Positions 7,701-8,843 of a stretch of DNA of 8,843 bases are shown in pieces. The DNA is from Bacteroides sp. Its GTDB lineage: Bacteria; Bacteroidota; Bacteroidia; Bacteroidales; Muribaculaceae. Positions within the stretch are counted from its first letter, which is position 1. The number at the start of each line of letters is the position of its first letter. The DNA lies in contig JAAVDT010000002.1 in NCBI GenBank assembly GCA_014801655.1, positions 1 to 8,843 on the forward strand. The letters are read 5' to 3'. A program made the translations under genes and the position numbers. The notes beneath the pieces were generated by a model. It was not told where the DNA came from and made no database searches. It saw only the letters and a program-made list of their open reading frames with translations.

Positions 7701-8131
7701 TTTTAGCAGATGATCCGGATCACGAATATTCGCTGAGCCAAGATGATGATTATATTGATCATAAGGTCATAAGCCATGATGGAAAATCTGTATTTATTCA
7801 ATATTCCAAATTGGCACTTGCATATCACGAGATTTCCCATGTTAGACAGTCTCTTAAATCAAAGGCTGGTCTCAGATTCTATAATGGAGAATTATTATCA
7901 GCATCTCGCCATAATCAGTTTAAAATAGTAATAGACGAGGTAGAGGCTTATAGGATTCAATATTCTTTTGATTCGAGATCAATGCCAGCATATGTTGGCA
8001 ATATAAATGATATTAATATTATATATCTAAGAAATAGATTAACTCCAAATAAAACAAGTGCCTACCCCGCTGCATGGAGAGTCCCAGAAGAACCGATCGT
8101 ATCGTATCAAGATCTTTTTCATTATAAATAA
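1751..8131 (+). CDS. Exported RHS/YD-repeat polymorphic toxin with HExxH metallopeptidase-like tip (2126 aa)
   Basis: The protein starts with a Sec signal peptide (cleavage likely after AHA, residue 24). An N-terminal domain of the SpvB/TcdB-like Bacteroidota RHS type follows: MSTGTATLAIPL, GLSYRIG, GWIGLGWNLQGGGAVTRS (GLGWNL at 110-115). Next come PDGTSYEF (209-216), WHLKRIVLPEG (from 243) and DYFGYTN (from 396), all usual in this family. YD repeats are spread over the second half: HYDALGRP (1073), LYDPLGRT (1315), YDSHGRP (1498), YDRLGRL (1523 and 1594), YDLQGN (1621) and YDRNGN (1685). The RHS core runs from about 1807 (YHIYAFDHQGN) to DPTGM (1912-1916). In characterised RHS proteins the repeats form a shell around the toxin tip, and the core's aspartates release it at DPxG; both points are inferred here. 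Residues 1917-2126 form the variable tip. GC is very uneven along the gene. The frame is intact throughout. Secretion machinery is not in the window. Confidence 0.92.
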   Translation: MNNLRLILLSFSILLLRSMPTAHAQTSSNAPTSASQPFWAAMTAEELVVAPSPEVGTMPELKSAEVDMSTGTATLAIPLGGWSVGSTPVSIGLSYRIGAFKTEEEAGWIGLGWNLQGGGAVTRSFVGQPDESVDFDLRKGVITDVDYFDRLLRYRTDANLDRYSYHCPGGSGQFVIYGGNIIQLGKSNDKIEFMGELTDGVRDFRIITPDGTSYEFSERETCEYRYLAVDTYGNPGYTAVSTWHLKRIVLPEGADTIQYEYDNSIRYSRIHSRYTQTLTLRYDPYDERRLYYLKSGPGESSTHSTTIEYLPTISRIYSRTGSAIFSYDTSDRNKKFIKSITIKDCDNKNVRIILLKGNQEVSRRKLNEITVTDGDGETIDHMEFTYYDDSGNRVGDYFGYTNSLSQSPIVTDMSTLLDHNTLDPNPRRKPDFTHATAGALKSFLSATGVVTEYQYEPNTITYRRPSPRISYALTSDTLVTSFPSTPQIPDTIYNPIPDKEETDSTVTIGIRLKSIKLTDRISGRNLTRAFTYSGGLCNIDFNKLSISDFISISGLQWFYQAGTILLVTVNDTSSTLLYGSRSPGYRFENASIFYGNVTETISGTALDQAIKTDYEFDLSRCPLTYVGGGREMDNIQHFDNTRSLYVGGGAVGATEVQLRRFGSHVVRGYFREHIGGATPELKRRTVYRMKDGQYTPALSEELFYRTVDSSCVVTGLHYELLVRLVRKFPQEALVNALRSANDISYFNLDVESSVRVVDSIATMQYFPDGSTRLRTSRLHYTDFRPQIRPGGHVIFPADQLTDPSNDFALLPDETLEADSIYISGKLLLPIGETVREGGHTMQRRAEVSSMVSKGFFADATARGLQTLPIRETWVMNGCDTLRRSYSYGRFPAAGGLMVTRPYSITTAINGSVSETLSIGEYSLFGRPLSVGRTGQPAMLYTWGYGDDLPTSISVADAMVKPGKQLTTKYEYAPGIGCTRIISPSGRNQSFTYIGSRLNNVYDSEGHRLLSHVYELHSMTPGQFAGRNVIATLSFLSDNDFSVNLKHFDGFGCQVAQVSEGAGADGGDVASVTHYDALGRPIASWVPLPLSADQLSDAMKRDTPLQSAALAEFADATAFSAMTYPPGEASDRPQTATIAGSDFEAHPSRSELTCSNPADEHRRVMRFRWDGSRLSADGFYAAGELSAVRSEDGDGRVTYIFTDCLGRTVLQRSLADDDRLADTYTIADPWGNPLLVIPPEASEQLGCFGEISMTDSFVDNLIDQYCYVYRYDSRLRLRSKKIPGCSPVEFAYDVDSRLAFTRDGNQAMEGRRSFVLYDPLGRTAVTGTCRDALSDLIWTADNSAIPPMTATAASGLPFASTFCGSGYQVSSEMAADLAEASLLTSTFYDDYTFIPADRSAQFLSAAGSASAISSPKGLATGSLTAVLGPSWLADTIPPLLAATFYDREERPVLTISDTHRGETLLTATTYNLASQPLSVRSSILAPDGSETAIVCHTTYDSHGRPVTSSLDYNDQSFNLGRSAYDRLGRLSAVTSEGDITRTSSYDLHGWLSSWQSPGLSQQLLYASGPQANHTGRISSKLTTIDSDLRRYDYTYDRLGRLSAARFSSSTTPEADFSTAYDYDLQGNILQLNRRGLIAPGLYDEIDRISASYHGNQLIGLSEGAPTVLLENSLDMPQGHWPSGFYYDRNGNQVSDPSRGIFAIYYNPLNLPTGITMNSGARFDYLYSAAGTKLAEIIYEPGESGTPAIRRDYAGIFEYENSSLARISLSSGYITPLDLKQPFPGVLSDADETSSTMAILRPLKTNATYHIYAFDHQGNVIGVYNTKTATLEQTTDYYPYGLPHATATYHSDCNRRLYSAKELTSEAGLNTYDFAARWQSPALPIFTTPDPLAEQTQSIGVYVFCGGDPINRIDPTGMIFKNEKDRTLLLNELNKRKSHLQQEIDNINKNGEHDSDGKLLPKAQTKLNELKMQMTHIDQAISDVNLLADDPDHEYSLSQDDDYIDHKVISHDGKSVFIQYSKLALAYHEISHVRQSLKSKAGLRFYNGELLSASRHNQFKIVIDEVEAYRIQYSFDSRSMPAYVGNINDINIIYLRNRLTPNKTSAYPAAWRVPEEPIVSYQDLFHYK
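3692..3698 (+). repeat. G7 homopolymer inside the RHS gene
   Basis: Seven G residues encode part of a Gly-Gly-Gly-Ala stretch near residue 648. Reading onward, gain of one G would meet TGA at 3787-3789, and loss of one would meet TAA at 3792-3794. Slippage either way would therefore end the protein about 32 codons later, before all YD repeats and the tip. Seven is near the lower end for phase-variable tracts, so a switching role is only a possibility. Confidence 0.5.
7169..7498 (+). other. RHS-associated core domain (residues 1807-1916 of the RHS protein)
   Basis: The segment begins YHIYAFDHQGNVIGVY, matching the usual D-x-x-G-N opening of the RHS core. It continues with TTDYYPYGLP, then YDFAARW (1870) and FTTPDPLAEQ, and ends NRIDPTGM. 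This closing DPxG sequence is where toxin tips begin in RHS proteins. The AAR segment is divergent from the common YGARxYDPxxGRF form, reading W-Q-S-P-A-L-P-I-F. The last ~40 nt already show AT-rich codon choice, which suggests the exchange junction lies inside the core end rather than exactly at the domain border. Confidence 0.85.
7499..8128 (+). other. C-terminal tip of the RHS protein: putative zinc metallopeptidase toxin domain
   Basis: These 210 residues follow DPTGM. The first part (about 1919-1985) is Lys/Glu/Leu-rich and looks helical or coiled-coil (NEKDRTLLLNELNKRKSHLQ and onward). The second part has HEISH at 2026-2030, a classic HExxH zinc-binding motif preceded by a hydrophobic ALAY helix, and DEVEAY at 2062-2067. 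Glu2063 or Glu2065 is a plausible third zinc ligand of the gluzincin kind. From memory, Bacteroidota RHS proteins often end in HExxH tips with a downstream D-E-x-x-AY-x-x-Q segment, so this belongs to a broad known class. Its substrate is unknown. GC is far lower than in the preceding core: 19 of 60 in 7921-7980, against 44 of 60 in 6001-6060. Confidence 0.65.
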
Positions 8132-8173
8132 CAACTTACGTTAATATGTAGTTACTTCTAAACATGATTGAAG
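8132..8173 (+). other. Short spacer between toxin tip and lipoprotein gene
   Basis: These 42 nt of AT-rich sequence contain no TAnnTTTG promoter and no terminator hairpin, so the lipoprotein gene is probably read through from the RHS gene. A five-codon frame (ATG at 8164, stop at 8179-8181) overlaps the lipoprotein start. It is probably chance. Confidence 0.5.
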
Positions 8174-8843
8174 ATGAATAAAAAATTTTCCACTGTAACT
8201 ATTCTGATTTTAGGATTAATATTTGTTGCATGCTCGACTAATAAATTTAGTCGGTCATCTCACTTAAAAGGTACCTATGTATGGTATGATTTTTGGAACA
8301 TCGAATACATGGCATTCTTTAAATCCGACACCTTATATATGTATCAAGACACCTGTTTTTGGTTTGAAGAAGATTGCGATAGCTGCTCACACATGATTGC
8401 ATCCGCAAAAGTAACTTACTATCACGATTACCCGGGTGTGATATTAAATTCTTTTCCAATTCGTCCGTTTGATAATCTTCAATATAGTTTTAATTCAACC
8501 GACAACGATTCAGCAACAATTACACTTCGTTTTCCGAACTACGATTTTTCAAAAGGATTTTACCCGATCATGGAATTATCAAGCTATTATTCCTATGGTG
8601 AGCCCGGAGATTCTGATTACATAGAACCGACATTATGTAAACTGACAATCGAATGTAAAACCGACAGTGTTGTGGCAAGTCTTCCCCGCACAATGATGGG
8701 AGAAACCCTATTCTTTAATCTTTATCAGTCAGCGTATAAAAACTTTTACGCGGCTTCGCTCTCGACATATTTGGGAGCTATATCCTACCGGTGGTACATA
8801 GATTCTTATCTTGAAGATCATCTAAATGAAAACTGTACGATTA
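8174..8843 (+). CDS. Putative immunity lipoprotein for the RHS tip (partial, at least 223 aa, runs off the right edge)
   Basis: The frame is open from ATG at 8174 to the window end without a stop. The N-terminus is a lipoprotein signal peptide: NKK, a hydrophobic stretch (VTILILGLIFVA), then Cys20 in a lipobox-like FVAC. The residues after Cys (STNK) carry no acidic surface-export signal, so a periplasm-facing outer-membrane location is the best guess. The mature part is rich in aromatic and acidic residues and beta-prone. It has a Cys cluster, CX6CX2C (C61, C68, C71), and further Cys at 155, 161 and 221. I recognise no family. Position directly behind the toxin tip, same strand, same low GC and membrane anchoring all suggest that it protects the cell from the tip, but no motif proves this. 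Other possibilities are an unrelated cargo lipoprotein or an accessory factor. Confidence 0.75.
   Translation, partial: MNKKFSTVTILILGLIFVACSTNKFSRSSHLKGTYVWYDFWNIEYMAFFKSDTLYMYQDTCFWFEEDCDSCSHMIASAKVTYYHDYPGVILNSFPIRPFDNLQYSFNSTDNDSATITLRFPNYDFSKGFYPIMELSSYYSYGEPGDSDYIEPTLCKLTIECKTDSVVASLPRTMMGETLFFNLYQSAYKNFYAASLSTYLGAISYRWYIDSYLEDHLNENCTI

Noticed and set aside
8164..8181. Five-codon frame overlapping the lipoprotein start
   Set aside because: It is too short to support as a leader peptide, and no attenuator structure is visible.

Overview
This window looks like part of a Bacteroidales chromosome. A gut Muribaculaceae-type organism is my best guess, but that is inference. The evidence is the Bacteroidota-type promoter pattern (TTTG, about 20 nt, TAnnTTTG) found upstream of two divergent genes, the lack of clear Shine-Dalgarno sequences, a very large exported RHS/YD-repeat protein of the Bacteroidota kind, and a neighbour with a type IX secretion-like C-terminal tail.

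Layout: positions 1-271 hold no gene I can support. They contain a possible leftward promoter (54-84), a striking nested palindrome (140-210) that resembles a REP-type repeat, and a small hairpin (214-232). A 66-residue single-pass membrane protein is encoded on the minus strand (272-472). A divergent control region (473-695) follows, with back-to-back promoters separated by an unusually G-poor stretch. Two plus-strand genes come next and overlap by ATGA: a 352-residue exported protein of unknown function (696-1754) and a 2126-residue RHS-repeat protein (1751-8131). After a 42-nt gap, an AT-rich lipoprotein gene starts at 8174 and runs off the right edge.

The central system is probably a polymorphic toxin locus. 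The RHS protein has a Sec signal peptide, a long beta-rich N-terminal half, scattered YD repeats and an RHS core ending in DPTGM. Its 210-residue C-terminal tip carries an HEISH zinc-metallopeptidase-like motif followed by DEVEAY. Base composition drops sharply where the tip begins, and the lipoprotein gene next door shares the low GC. This is the pattern expected of an exchangeable toxin tip with its own immunity gene. The lipoprotein is therefore the best immunity candidate, although that role rests on position and localisation only. The 352-residue protein is probably co-transcribed and translationally coupled with the RHS gene and may act as an exported partner.
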